From JAPLZH01 sp964450345 (lineage in GTDB: Bacteria; Patescibacteriota; Minisyncoccia; Phycocordibacterales; PALSA-1337): DNA of 47,343 nt. Shown here in pieces: positions 30,999 to 38,739 of this stretch (its first letter is position 1; each line of letters opens with the position of its first letter). The stretch is taken from positions 1 through 47,343 of the forward strand of contig CAYVEL010000006.1 in assembly GCA_964450345.1 (NCBI GenBank), given 5' to 3'. Under the pieces are notes generated by a model, which saw nothing but the letters and a program-made list of their open reading frames with translations, made no database searches and was not told where the DNA came from. Position numbers and translations under genes: made by a program.

Positions 30999-31029
30999 TG
31001 CCCCCGCCAAGCGAAGCTTGGCGGGGGCA
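30999..31029. terminator. Perfect bidirectional terminator between convergent genes
   Basis: GCCCCCGCCAAGC (31000-31012), loop GAA, complement 31016-31028; the apex GCGAAGC is the extra-stable mini-hairpin sequence. Confidence 0.88.
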
Positions 31030-31035
31030 GTGATT

Positions 31036-31872
31036 CTAACGAGCGTCCTTATTCAGGAAATGCGCTCCGAGGATTTCAGCAGCGGTTTTAGGGGCGATGC
31101 AACTTAATTGCTTATGCCCAACTTCCGCAGCGAAATGATCAATGAAAAGATCTGACCGTGTCCGGCCTGACAAAACTCCAGTTTCGGAGAGCTCCATCAA
31201 GACCTCGATGATTGTTTGTCCCGGATACATTTTCCAATCCACAACAGACAACCATTGTGAAATATCCGAGATCGGCGCGCCTTTGGCCGCATCGTTGAAT
31301 AGGATGTAGTTCTTCAGCGTCGCAGTCCGACCCTTTGTGAAAAGAAGTTTTACTGCGCTCACATAGAGCTGGTAATTAAACTCAGTGAAACCGTCTTTGC
31401 ATGGACGTGGTCCCACGAATTGAATTTCCTTCCATTGGAGCGCGGCAACAGCTACTGTCGTTTTTAGAGTGGATGTCAGATCAATCGGTGGGAAAATGTC
31501 GTCTCCTTTAACTTTTGCCACCAGACTTCCTTCAGGAATTTTGGATATTTCTTCCAGAAAAGCGATCACGAGATTGATTCCTTCTTGGACATAGATGATA
31601 GACATCGTAGCCAAAATGATCGCCCTGACATAGCAAGTGTCAATGTTTTGCGTTTCTTCATCATGTTTGTTTGCGAGACATGGATACGGAAGATCAAGTT
31701 CTTGAAGTAGGAAAGATATCCGGCGAATGCGTTCCTGTCCTTTTTGAACCGTCAGTATGTTGAATGCACTCCAGATTCCCATGTTTTCTGGGTCTTCACT
31801 GAGAAGGTTTCTGGCTATTTCATCTGAAATTTCTCTCAGACTTTCCGGTGATGCTATTGCTTCAGTTTTCAT
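31036..31872 (-). CDS. Unknown soluble protein, 278 aa, orphan
   Basis: The product is globular, without signal peptide or membrane helices (MKTEAIASPESLREISDEIA...). It is mainly helical with a few Cys in the middle (PYPCLANKHDEE, IDTCYVR, GPRPCKDGFTEF, LSCIAPKTA). No family recognised. GC and codon choice are higher than in the adjacent ABC genes. It has a perfect sigma70-type promoter, a leader with two GAGA tetraloop hairpins, and a strong Shine-Dalgarno (GGGAGGT, 31889-31883) 10 nt before ATG31872, which fixes the start. Single-gene unit ending at the 30999 terminator. Same organisation as the orphan at 23702. Confidence 0.72.
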   Translation of the reverse strand: MKTEAIASPESLREISDEIARNLLSEDPENMGIWSAFNILTVQKGQERIRRISFLLQELDLPYPCLANKHDEETQNIDTCYVRAIILATMSIIYVQEGINLVIAFLEEISKIPEGSLVAKVKGDDIFPPIDLTSTLKTTVAVAALQWKEIQFVGPRPCKDGFTEFNYQLYVSAVKLLFTKGRTATLKNYILFNDAAKGAPISDISQWLSVVDWKMYPGQTIIEVLMELSETGVLSGRTRSDLFIDHFAAEVGHKQLSCIAPKTAAEILGAHFLNKDAR

Positions 31873-32015
31873 TTTGCTTTCTACCTCCCAAACCTCTCGG
31901 TTTGTTCACTCCTCTCGGAGTTATTGTTGATATGTTAACGTTCTGGTTCTTTTATTCTCTCGAAATGGCGAACCCTATCCTCTATAATTATACATCTTAA
32001 AACATGACATGTCAA
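31873..32015 (-). promoter_or_regulatory. Perfect consensus promoter plus GAGA-tetraloop hairpin leader
   Basis: Minus strand: TTGACA (32015-32010), exactly 17 bp, TATAAT (31992-31987). The leader of about 108 nt ends with two hairpins ACTCC-GAGA-GGAGT (31921-31908) and AAACC-GAGA-GGTTT (31903-31890), then GGGAGGT. A 10-bp palindrome TGACATGTCA (32005-32014) covers the -35 and could be an operator. Confidence 0.8.
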
Positions 32016-32055
32016 ATATAGATTAATCATTTTAATATTGAAATTTAAGCTTTAT

Positions 32056-32084
32056 TTGACGATTCGTATTCTAATGATTATATT
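32056..32084 (+). promoter_or_regulatory. Promoter of the 32098 gene
   Basis: TTGACG (32056-32061), 17 bp, TATATT (32079-32084). Transcription start near 32091, only a few bases before TTG32098. Confidence 0.65.
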
Positions 32085-32097
32085 TTAGTCTGACATT

Positions 32098-32595
32098 TTG
32101 AACTTTGAACAATTTTTAAAAAATATGAGTAACAGATTTCTGGACGGTTACGGATTTTTTCTTTTATTAACTTTTATTTTTATATTAATCTGCTTTGTTC
32201 TTCTTACTTACGATTTGATTAGAAGTATTAGGCTGGTTAGAGAAAAGGCTAAGAAAACAGCAGATGGTTTAATGAAAGAAATTAATAATTCAGAGAGGCA
32301 TATTTTCATTTCCTCTGGGAATGGAGAAATGATTCATTTTATTTATTTTATTTTAGGTAGAAGAACTGTTGGTCCCATGATTTTCCATTTGATTTGGGCA
32401 GAAATTAACATCAAAGTTACGTCTTTAGAGGTCTGTATATATCATCATAGTAATATTGGTAGAGATGATGATTTCTTATCTCAACTTGTAAGAGAGTTGA
32501 AGGGTAGGAGGATGAACGTTGTTGTTATCGAGACTAATAGTCAACCCGATTTAAGTCGGGTGGGTGTAGATTCTCTAAGGTTTCATGGTTGTTGA
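32098..32595 (+). CDS. Single-pass membrane protein with cytoplasmic domain, unknown
   Basis: The product is 165 aa from TTG32098, or 156 aa from ATG32125; the promoter position allows both, and the TTG start is very close to the transcription start. One strong transmembrane helix (FFLLLTFIFILICFVLLTY, about 20-40) is followed by a basic linker and a domain of about 100 residues with RHIFISSGNGEMIHFIYFIL, then EVCIYHHSNIGRDDDFLSQL and MNVVVIETNSQPD. The alternating strands and helices suggest a Rossmann-like alpha/beta domain, but I recognise no family. Typical AT-rich CPR codon use. Confidence 0.62.
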   Translation: MNFEQFLKNMSNRFLDGYGFFLLLTFIFILICFVLLTYDLIRSIRLVREKAKKTADGLMKEINNSERHIFISSGNGEMIHFIYFILGRRTVGPMIFHLIWAEINIKVTSLEVCIYHHSNIGRDDDFLSQLVRELKGRRMNVVVIETNSQPDLSRVGVDSLRFHGC

Positions 32596-32647
32596 TCGTA
32601 AGGACTCGGTTTAATTCCGGATCCTTTTCATTTTTGAGGAAAATTAA

Positions 32648-32678
32648 ATGGCTGGCTTCACAAAGTGAAGCCAGCCAT
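32648..32678. terminator. 14-bp perfect bidirectional terminator
   Basis: ATGGCTGGCTTCAC (32648-32661), loop AAA, complement 32665-32678, between convergent genes. Confidence 0.85.
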
Positions 32679-32689
32679 TGAAGTTCTGC

Positions 32690-33250
32690 CTAACCGCCTA
32701 ACTGATCGATCGGCGATCCAGGATGATTCCAATCAAAGAACACACGTTGTTCTCGGTTTGAAACATTACCAATGATTTCGCCGATGTCTGGTCCTGGGTA
32801 AAAAGAGTGAATGATTACCAAAATTTTTCCGTCTTCGTTTTTGACTTCGTATACAACAGTCATTAAATTTGTTATCGGAGCTAGAATTCTCCGGCGGTTT
32901 ATTTTAATCCGCAAACCGCTTGCTTTTTTGTTCAGGTTAAATTTTTCTAAATCTGCCGTGCCGTATTTTTTGATATTGTCTGTTCCAGACCAGCCGATTG
33001 GGAATTCGAACTCAACTTCGATGCTGTTGGATTCGTAATTTTCCCGAATAGCTTCTGGTAAATCAAGTAATAGTGATTCTAAAACAATTTGTTGCTTGAA
33101 GATTTCTTCTGGGCTTTCGAAAAGAAAGAAATTACCTGCACATGCTTTATCTTTGCCACGAAAGCAGGTCTTTTTCTTCATTAAATTTTCGGTAGCAATT
33201 CTGACTATTATGACCACAGGGCCTAAAGAGCTTTGGATTTCAAGTTTCAT
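32690..33250 (-). CDS. Unknown soluble protein, 186 aa, orphan
   Basis: The product has an N-terminal beta-rich part (MKLEIQSSLGPVVIIVRIAT), a Cys pair (KKTCFRGKDKACAGNFF), a helix region (FKQQIVLESLLLDLPEAIRE) and a C-terminal strand pattern (LMTVVYEVKNEDGKILVIIH, then SFYPGPDIGEIIGNV). No family recognised. The last part, with a hydrophobic strand then HSFYPGPD, is the most distinctive motif for a search. ATG33250 is fixed by a perfect Shine-Dalgarno AGGAGGT six bases upstream. Single-gene unit with its own promoter, hairpin leader and terminator. Confidence 0.7.
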   Translation of the reverse strand: MKLEIQSSLGPVVIIVRIATENLMKKKTCFRGKDKACAGNFFLFESPEEIFKQQIVLESLLLDLPEAIRENYESNSIEVEFEFPIGWSGTDNIKKYGTADLEKFNLNKKASGLRIKINRRRILAPITNLMTVVYEVKNEDGKILVIIHSFYPGPDIGEIIGNVSNREQRVFFDWNHPGSPIDQLGG

Positions 33251-33345
33251 TTTAAACCTCCTGTCAGGCTTTCTGACTTAGGTCCGTGTCTTGGCACGGT
33301 TACCAGCTCACTTAGAATATACAGAGAGCTTTAGTATCTTGTCAT
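33251..33345 (-). promoter_or_regulatory. Promoter, two-hairpin leader and strong Shine-Dalgarno
   Basis: Minus strand: ATGACA (33345-33340), 18 bp, TATATT (33321-33316); leader hairpins CCGTG-CCAAGA-CACGG (33299-33284) and GTCAG-AAAGC-CTGAC (33277-33263); then AGGAGGT (33262-33256) before ATG33250. Confidence 0.65.
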
Positions 33346-33506
33346 ATTTTTGGTGATAGGTAAAGAATTTGACTCTTTTTAATATCTAGTGCATCTTATA
33401 TAGCGGGTTAGGTTCATTAGTTATTTTTTTGACGCAATAAGTTTTGCGTAAAAGATTAACGCCTAAGTGGTAAACAAAAACAAAAAGTTAGTTAGTTCGT
33501 TCTGTT

Positions 33507-34211
33507 ATGAAAAAGATAATTGTAGCGTTGGTGTCATTGTTAATATTGGCCGTGTCTGTCTCAACGAAAGCACAGCAGATTCCAGGAGAGAGTTTTTCCG
33601 CGGTTCCGTCTGGTCCGCCGGACACTACCGAGATTCAAAACATTAAAGTGGAGTGGCCGGCGAGTTCTGCGGTTTTGACTATTAATTACTCAGCTTCCGG
33701 CACGAAGGAAATGAAAGATATGGTTTATCAAGTCGGTGGGGAAACCTATTCGTGCTTTAATCCATCAGCGATCACTGGAACAAATACATACGTTCCTGTG
33801 GCTAATGCTAAGTCAATCACTAATTTGAGCGCCTGGGTGTCTTTTGCAAAAGACATTCGGGAGCGCTTCGTTAGAATTTCACCGGCGGTTTATGTTGAAA
33901 CGAAATCATTTAAGTTTCTTGGAGAGTCTATCGTCTTGGGGCAGAGTGGTGTAAGTTCGACTAACTACTCCAAGGTTTTTGTTCTCGAAAGCGGTAAACA
34001 TCTGCTGACTTTTGATAGTTGTTCGTGGGTTGGAAATTCTCTCGTAAGAGAAAATGCAGTTAATCGTTTGATTAAAGGAATTAGGGGGAGTGAGAAATTC
34101 ATCGGTTTTACTTCCGATTTGAAATATTTTTTCTCAGCCTCTAAACAATCAGACGGAAATTTCTTCATTGACCCGGATGCGGCTAAGGCGATTTATCAGG
34201 AAAAGAAATGA
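33507..34211 (+). CDS. Secreted protein, 234 aa, unknown
   Basis: A clear signal peptide (MKKIIVALVSLLILAVSVST, cleavage after KAQ about residue 23) precedes a beta-rich domain of about 210 residues with two to three Cys (GGETYSCFNPSAITG, DSCSWVGNS). No membrane anchor and no known motif. GC is a little higher than in CPR-type neighbours. TTGACG..AAGATT upstream (about 33430-33460) is a possible promoter, with GCGT/ACGC forming a small hairpin; no Shine-Dalgarno. Terminator at 34245. Likely an extracytoplasmic protein of an accessory region. Confidence 0.68.
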   Translation: MKKIIVALVSLLILAVSVSTKAQQIPGESFSAVPSGPPDTTEIQNIKVEWPASSAVLTINYSASGTKEMKDMVYQVGGETYSCFNPSAITGTNTYVPVANAKSITNLSAWVSFAKDIRERFVRISPAVYVETKSFKFLGESIVLGQSGVSSTNYSKVFVLESGKHLLTFDSCSWVGNSLVRENAVNRLIKGIRGSEKFIGFTSDLKYFFSASKQSDGNFFIDPDAAKAIYQEKK

Positions 34212-34244
34212 CGATACCGGTGGGGGTGTAGTTTTGTGTTTTTT

Positions 34245-34272
34245 AAGCCGTCTCGCAAGAGACGGCTTTTTA
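34245..34272 (+). terminator. Terminator of the secreted protein gene
   Basis: AAGCCGTCTC-GCAA-GAGACGGCTT (34245-34268) with a GNRA loop and a T run. Confidence 0.9.
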
Positions 34273-34301
34273 TTGACATATGTCTGTTTATTACGTAGTC
34301 T
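34273..34301 (+). promoter_or_regulatory. Promoter upstream of the decarboxylase gene
   Basis: TTGACA (34273-34278), 17 bp, TAGTCT (34296-34301). A second candidate, TTGGCA-17-TAAAAC (34413-34441), lies much closer to ATG34455 and would give a leader of a few bases. Confidence 0.5.
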
Positions 34302-34454
34302 AATTTTAGTTAAGTTATCGGCCGGGTCTGTCTCTAAGGTAAATAATCTTTCATACTGAGTGGTGTGGAGGATTTTAAAAAAGAAACCAAACAAAATCAC
34401 TTTAAACGGTGGTTGGCACATACTTGTGCTCTTTGTAAAACCAGAAATACAGTT

Positions 34455-35837
34455 ATGAAAAAAGTTCAAAAATCGACTACAGTTAATTGGGCTAGCGCAG
34501 AAGTGTCTGGTATTTTCAGACAGCTCTCGGGGAATTCTTTTATTCTCCCTGAGGGTTTGTTGACGGATATTCTTCCTCAAATACCGGCGATCTTCGAAGA
34601 GTTTGGTCGTCAGCCTTTTCACATCTATCACGAGAACGCTATCCGCCAACAGGTGTGGCGGTTGAAAAAGGCTTTCAGTGATAACGGGATTAATTTCCGC
34701 GAGTATTTTGCTGTTAAGGCTTTACCGCGGAATCGGATTCTGAGTATTTTGCATAGTGAGGGTTGTGGGTTTGATTGTAGTTCTATTACTGAACTGCGTC
34801 GCGCTCGCACTGTCGGTGCTACTCCTGATCATATTATGTTTACCTCGAACTGCACCCAGCGGGCGGAGTTCGATGAGGCATTTGCTCATGGTGGCTGTAT
34901 TGTGAATATTGATGATGAAATTTTCCTTGATAAATTACCGAAACCCTTTCCGGAACTTTTTTGTTGCCGGTTAAATCCCGGCAATACGAAAACCGGCGAT
35001 GAAGTGAATTCGATTATCGGGGACCCATTGGACGCGAAGTTCGGTATTCCGATTGAGAAAATCGTGAGTGTTTATCGGAAGGCGCAGAAGCTCGCCAAAA
35101 AGTCTGGTGTGAAGAATCCACGTTACGGGCTACACACCATGATCTGCTCCGGCGATTTGAACTACAAACACATGGTTAACACCTGGAAGCTTTGTCTCAG
35201 TGTTGCGAAGCTTCTTTACCAGAAGCTTGGTATTCGTCTCGAATTTATTAACCTCGGTGGAGGGGTTGGTATTGTTTACCGACCACATGAAACCGAGTTT
35301 GATATTGAAGCTTTTGCACGTGAAGGTGCTGAGCTGCATCATAAATTCGCTGAGGAGTGTTATTCCATTCCGATGGTTTATATGGAGTGTGGCCGTTTCA
35401 TTACGGGTCCCTGCGGTGTTTATGTAAACCAGGTCGCTAATGTTTACAAAAAATACAAGAAGTTTGTCGGGGTTCAGTCAGCAATGCCTGGACTTCCTCG
35501 GCCAGGGATTTATTACGGGAAAGCTTATCACCATCCGCTGATTTTAAGGCCGGATGGGACGCCTGCTAGTGGACGTCGGGAGGTCGTTACTATTTGTGGG
35601 TCAAACTGCGAAGGTAATGATGTCTTGGCGATTAATGTTAACCTTCCGAAGGTTCGTGAAGGCGACTTTGCAGTCATGTGTTCTAGTGGTGCTCATTGCA
35701 TCGGTATGACTGCGAATTATAATGAGCGCACTCGTCCTCAGGAACTTCTTTTTAACAATCGCGAACAAGTCCAACGTATTTGTCGGGCAGAGGTGCCTGA
35801 AGATCTTTGGGCGAGAGAGATGGAAGATCAACTGTGA
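34455..35837 (+). CDS. PLP-dependent decarboxylase, LysA (diaminopimelate decarboxylase)-like
   Basis: The product is 460 aa from ATG34455. It is a fold-type III PLP enzyme of the Orn/DAP/Arg decarboxylase 2 family: the PLP Lys in YFAVKALPRN (Lys88), a GFDCSSITELRRA segment, the phosphate-binding INLGGGVGIVY, the ECGRFITGPCGVYVNQV segment (family: E-P-G-R) and a C-terminal ICGSNCEGNDVLA motif with the catalytic Cys from the partner subunit. LysA makes lysine from meso-diaminopimelate; changes such as ECGR mean a related amino-acid or diamine substrate is possible. A 30-codon longer frame from GTG34365 lacks support. It is followed by a DapL-like aminotransferase, suggesting a lysine/DAP-related pair. 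Codon use is unlike CPR neighbours. Confidence 0.82.
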   Translation: MKKVQKSTTVNWASAEVSGIFRQLSGNSFILPEGLLTDILPQIPAIFEEFGRQPFHIYHENAIRQQVWRLKKAFSDNGINFREYFAVKALPRNRILSILHSEGCGFDCSSITELRRARTVGATPDHIMFTSNCTQRAEFDEAFAHGGCIVNIDDEIFLDKLPKPFPELFCCRLNPGNTKTGDEVNSIIGDPLDAKFGIPIEKIVSVYRKAQKLAKKSGVKNPRYGLHTMICSGDLNYKHMVNTWKLCLSVAKLLYQKLGIRLEFINLGGGVGIVYRPHETEFDIEAFAREGAELHHKFAEECYSIPMVYMECGRFITGPCGVYVNQVANVYKKYKKFVGVQSAMPGLPRPGIYYGKAYHHPLILRPDGTPASGRREVVTICGSNCEGNDVLAINVNLPKVREGDFAVMCSSGAHCIGMTANYNERTRPQELLFNNREQVQRICRAEVPEDLWAREMEDQL

Positions 35838-35850
35838 TTATTGGTAAGGC

Positions 35851-35885
35851 AAGGCCAGCGACATTCAGAATGTCGCTGGCCTTTT
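35851..35885 (+). terminator. Terminator of the decarboxylase gene
   Basis: AAGGCCAGCGACATT (35851-35865), loop CAG, complement 35869-35883, then TTT. Confidence 0.9.
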
Positions 35886-35929
35886 TATTTCAATAATTTA
35901 ATAAAAAATTTCACACTAAAATATATTTA

Positions 35930-35958
35930 TTGACAATACCTAGTATTTTTCATAAGGT
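35930..35958 (+). promoter_or_regulatory. Promoter of the aminotransferase gene
   Basis: TTGACA (35930-35935), 17 bp, TAAGGT (35953-35958). The leader holds GGGTT (35983-35987)..AACCC, a long-range pairing before the start. Confidence 0.6.
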
Positions 35959-36027
35959 AGTGACAGGTGTGAATTAGGACTTGGGTTATCCTTCTTCATT
36001 TAGTTAATTGAACCCTAAACTAGAACA

Positions 36028-37290
36028 TTGAGTATTGAAACTCAAACTGCAGAATCAAACAGTATGAATGCGAATAATACATTACCTTCATGGCTTAAGC
36101 CTGGAGGCGCCAACGTGTTTCAAGAAGTTAAGAAAATGCGTGTGGTGGCAGAAGGACTCGGTCTCGGATTGATTAATCTCGGTGTGGGACAACCTCAGGG
36201 TGTTCCACTCTTGATCGCCCGTGAAGAGGCTGCGAGGGTTATTATGAGTGATAAACAGGTGATCCATGAGTATCAAGATAACACGACTCCTGGTTTTCCT
36301 GATTTTGCTCAGCGATTCGTTCAGGCTCATTGCACTAGCGATCTTGCAAATTCTGTTTTCAACGGTCGAATTGGTTTCGGTGCTATCCCAGGTATCAAGC
36401 CGATTTTGATTAATGTTATTTTAGCCTGCGGTCCTTCAAGTAAGAAGCCTCTTAATGTGGTTACGGCTACGAATCCTGGATATCCAACTCCGGCTACGGT
36501 ATGTGGATATCTTGAATCAAGTGTGATTAATCATCAGCCGGAATTGTCACCGAAGAATGATTTTCGTTTTACTATTGATCAACTCGAGGGTCTTCCGGCC
36601 GGCAGTTTGATCATGGTGAATTATCCGCATAATCCGACTGGTCAAATCATGACGCGTGACGATTGGCATTTACTCTGCCAATTCTGCATCTCGAAGAATA
36701 TTCGGCTTTTTAATGACAGCGCTTATTCAGCTCTATCTCACACCGTCAATCATTCTACTCTGGCGGACGTTGCTGTCAGTTATCCGTCATTGTCATGGCT
36801 TGAAGCGTTCTCATCTTCTAAGTTGGCCCGGAATTTTACCGGCTGGCGTATTGGTGCTGTTGTCGGTTCTCGTGACTTCGTGGATGATTTCATGACTATC
36901 AAAGGGAATATGGATAGCGGAATAGCCGCGCCTTTGGCCTTTGGTGTGATGAAGGCTTTTGACGAGGGGCGTGACGATATCGTGCTATCTCAGAAGATGT
37001 ATCAAGAACGGCTGGGAATGCTGGTCGGCACACTGCAAGGGAACGGAATGGAAATCACAGTTCATCCTTTGGCGGGATTTTTCTCGCTTTGGAAAACTCC
37101 GAAGCGGGCGTTTGGTATCGAAATTATCAGCGCCTCGCACTTCAATGAGCTCATGATTCAGCCGCTTCAAGGGTCCGGAATCATCGGTGTTCATTTTCCG
37201 CCATATATCCGTTACGCAGTTTGTGCGGACATTGCTCCGGACCTCGATAAAATTCGGGATGCATTTAAGCGCGCCGAAATTGAGTATTAG
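36028..37290 (+). CDS. Class I/II aminotransferase (DapL/AspC-like)
   Basis: The product is 420 aa from TTG36028, or 408 aa from ATG36064; neither has a Shine-Dalgarno. It is a fold-type I PLP enzyme: GVGQPQG near the start, NPGYPTPATV, NYPHNPTGQI with the PLP-contacting Asn, NDSAYSAL, and SSSKLARNFTGWRIG with the Schiff-base Lys and the phosphate-binding Arg. NYP-NPTG and S-SK--NFTGWR are typical of the LL-diaminopimelate/aspartate aminotransferase subgroup. Next to a LysA-like decarboxylase it suggests a diaminopimelate or lysine branch, though no dapA/B/F is present. GC and codon use differ from CPR-type genes, and it has its own promoter and terminator. Confidence 0.83.
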   Translation: MSIETQTAESNSMNANNTLPSWLKPGGANVFQEVKKMRVVAEGLGLGLINLGVGQPQGVPLLIAREEAARVIMSDKQVIHEYQDNTTPGFPDFAQRFVQAHCTSDLANSVFNGRIGFGAIPGIKPILINVILACGPSSKKPLNVVTATNPGYPTPATVCGYLESSVINHQPELSPKNDFRFTIDQLEGLPAGSLIMVNYPHNPTGQIMTRDDWHLLCQFCISKNIRLFNDSAYSALSHTVNHSTLADVAVSYPSLSWLEAFSSSKLARNFTGWRIGAVVGSRDFVDDFMTIKGNMDSGIAAPLAFGVMKAFDEGRDDIVLSQKMYQERLGMLVGTLQGNGMEITVHPLAGFFSLWKTPKRAFGIEIISASHFNELMIQPLQGSGIIGVHFPPYIRYAVCADIAPDLDKIRDAFKRAEIEY

Positions 37291-37340
37291 CTTTTCGGTT
37301 AGACTCATTTCGGTGCTCTGAAATCATTTCAGAATTTATT

Positions 37341-37373
37341 AATCCCTCACTCGTGACAGGTGAGGGATTTTTA
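37341..37373 (+). terminator. Terminator of the aminotransferase gene
   Basis: AATCCCTCAC (37341-37350) pairs with GTGAGGGATT (37360-37369), then TTTT. A smaller hairpin TCTGAAA-TCA-TTTCAGA lies at 37317-37333. Confidence 0.85.
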
Positions 37374-37398
37374 TTTTATTAATTTTTAAAAAATAAAA

Positions 37399-37422
37399 CA
37401 GACCGCTGATTAGGCGGCCTGT
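37399..37422 (-). terminator. Terminator of the 37457 gene
   Basis: ACAG-A-CCGC (37399-37407) with GCGG-C-CTGT (37414-37422), followed on the minus strand by TTTATTTTTT. Confidence 0.7.
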
Positions 37423-37456
37423 AAAAATGGCTTTTACTTAGCCAAAAACCAACTGA

Positions 37457-37945
37457 CTACTGGCCGATGTGGTGACTTTTTTTCGCGAGTTCCACTTTGG
37501 CCTCGAGCAGAACTAATTCATAAATCTTCTCCGCGAACTTCATCGCGAATTCATGATCTTGCTCTCCGGTTAAACCGCTGGCGCCGACGATAATACCTTT
37601 GTATTCGACTCCGCCCGGGTATTTGAAGTCCCCTTCTTCAAAGAAATGCGGATATTCTTCCGCCATAAGCTTTGTGGAGATGCCGGTGCGCCAGACGATG
37701 CGAACTTTCTTTCCGGCATTGGCAGCATAGTCTGATTTCCAGGCGGATTGATCTTGTTCGCCAGCTGCGCCGTGCCAGACCACAGATGGAATTCCTGCAC
37801 GGGCGATTGTGACGCATGGATCTAGGACTTGAAATGCGAGAACTGTCCGGCCGGGCTGTGTTTTGATAAAAGCTTCGATTTCCGGTCTGATTGCATCGAA
37901 GGCTTCCTGAACCAGCGCACGCGTTAATATTGCGGATTGTATCAT
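37457..37945 (-). CDS. GlcG/HbpS-like (DUF336) protein, tentative
   Basis: The 162-aa soluble product has a helical N-terminus (LVQEAFDAIRPEIEAFIKTQ), a central WHGAAGEQDQSAW and RTGISTKLMAEEYPHF, and a C-terminal half GGVEYKGIIVGASGLTGEQD followed by a helix. The GG....G-I-VGASG-TGEQD pattern is the signature of the GlcG/HbpS fold (PF03928), whose members bind haem, cobalamin or unknown ligands. The usual conserved Lys/His positions cannot be verified by eye. Single-gene unit with its own promoter, in which a palindrome fills the -35/-10 spacer, so regulated expression is likely. Codon use is higher in GC than the CPR background. Confidence 0.5.
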   Translation of the reverse strand: MIQSAILTRALVQEAFDAIRPEIEAFIKTQPGRTVLAFQVLDPCVTIARAGIPSVVWHGAAGEQDQSAWKSDYAANAGKKVRIVWRTGISTKLMAEEYPHFFEEGDFKYPGGVEYKGIIVGASGLTGEQDHEFAMKFAEKIYELVLLEAKVELAKKSHHIGQ

Positions 37946-38022
37946 ATGCGGTAAGGACTTGTAGTCAGTTGAGTTGTTTGATGTGCTGTGGCGGTCGGCT
38001 TTATTTGTCGAACGTCGAAAAT

Positions 38023-38050
38023 ATAATACTACTAAAGTTTAGTATGTCAA
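38023..38050 (-). promoter_or_regulatory. Promoter with 15-bp palindrome filling the spacer
   Basis: Minus strand: TTGACA (38050-38045), a 16-bp spacer, TATTAT (38028-38023). The spacer contains TACTAAA-C-TTTAGTA (38044-38030), a perfect 7+1+7 palindrome. An operator between -35 and -10 allows repression, or activation by spacer distortion as with MerR-type regulators. No regulator gene is adjacent. Confidence 0.65.
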
Positions 38051-38082
38051 TATTAATAGAACTTTTGTTAGAATATTAATTT

Positions 38083-38733
38083 TTACTTAAAACATTCAGC
38101 TGAGAGCTGTTTAATACCGTCGTGTTTAGTAGTTGAACAAGGGATGATTACATGACCACCAAAAAGAGACTCGATATTAGCTAAACTTTTTCTTAATTCG
38201 TTCGTATTTAATTTATCAATCTTATTTACAGCGATTAGAAAATCTTTTCCACTTTTCTCTAAGGCATCGATTACTGTAATGTCGTCTTTGGTTGGGCCGA
38301 CTTTAGCATCTAAAATAACTACGATTTTTCTATAAGCTTTATTTCTTGGTTCTTTTTCAGCTATTTCTGAGCTGATATTCTCGTCTCTATTTTCTTTAGA
38401 ATTAAAATTCTTAGGTTTATTTTGAATAGTATCGAAAATATATGAAGTTACTAAATGCCAAATAAAATCTTTTCTGTCATCTGAACCTTTCACATATCCA
38501 TATCCTGGCAGGTCTACTAAGTAGTATTTATTGTTTATTAGAAAAAAGTTAATTTCTTGTGTATGTCCTGGGGTAGAACTGGAACGACAAAGACCCTTAA
38601 TAGTTAAGGCATTGATCAGGCTAGATTTTCCGACATTGGAACGTCCGATAAAAGCGATTTGAGGTACATTATCCCTTAAAATCTCATCATCCCCGACAAT
38701 TCCTTTCATGAATACGGCTTTTGTTACTTTCAT
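38083..38733 (-). CDS. engB: Ribosome biogenesis GTPase EngB/YsxC
   Basis: The product is 216 aa from ATG38733. It carries GTPase motifs G1 GRSNVGKSS (30-38), G2 in SSTPGHTQEINFF, G3 DLPGYGYVKG, G4 NKID (AVNKIDKLN) and a G5-like PCSTTKHDG. EngB assists late 50S subunit assembly. An insertion of about 25 charged residues (PKNFNSKENRDENISSEIAE) sits between G3 and G4 and is not usual in EngB. A frame 19 codons longer exists, but an extended -10 (TGCTATGCT, 38748-38740) ends 6 bp before ATG38733, so that start fits the leaderless pattern and the family start. Confidence 0.93.
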   Translation of the reverse strand: MKVTKAVFMKGIVGDDEILRDNVPQIAFIGRSNVGKSSLINALTIKGLCRSSSTPGHTQEINFFLINNKYYLVDLPGYGYVKGSDDRKDFIWHLVTSYIFDTIQNKPKNFNSKENRDENISSEIAEKEPRNKAYRKIVVILDAKVGPTKDDITVIDALEKSGKDFLIAVNKIDKLNTNELRKSLANIESLFGGHVIIPCSTTKHDGIKQLSAECFK

Positions 38734-38739
38734 ACGAAC

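Noticed and set aside
34365..34454. GTG start giving a 490-aa decarboxylase
   Set aside because: The extra 30 residues are not like the family, and a promoter-like TTGGCA-17-TAAAAC lies inside them before ATG34455.
34149..34649. 166-aa minus-strand frame over the 33507/34455 gene ends
   Set aside because: Covers a terminator and the start of a clearly conserved PLP enzyme on the other strand; no start signals, no family features.
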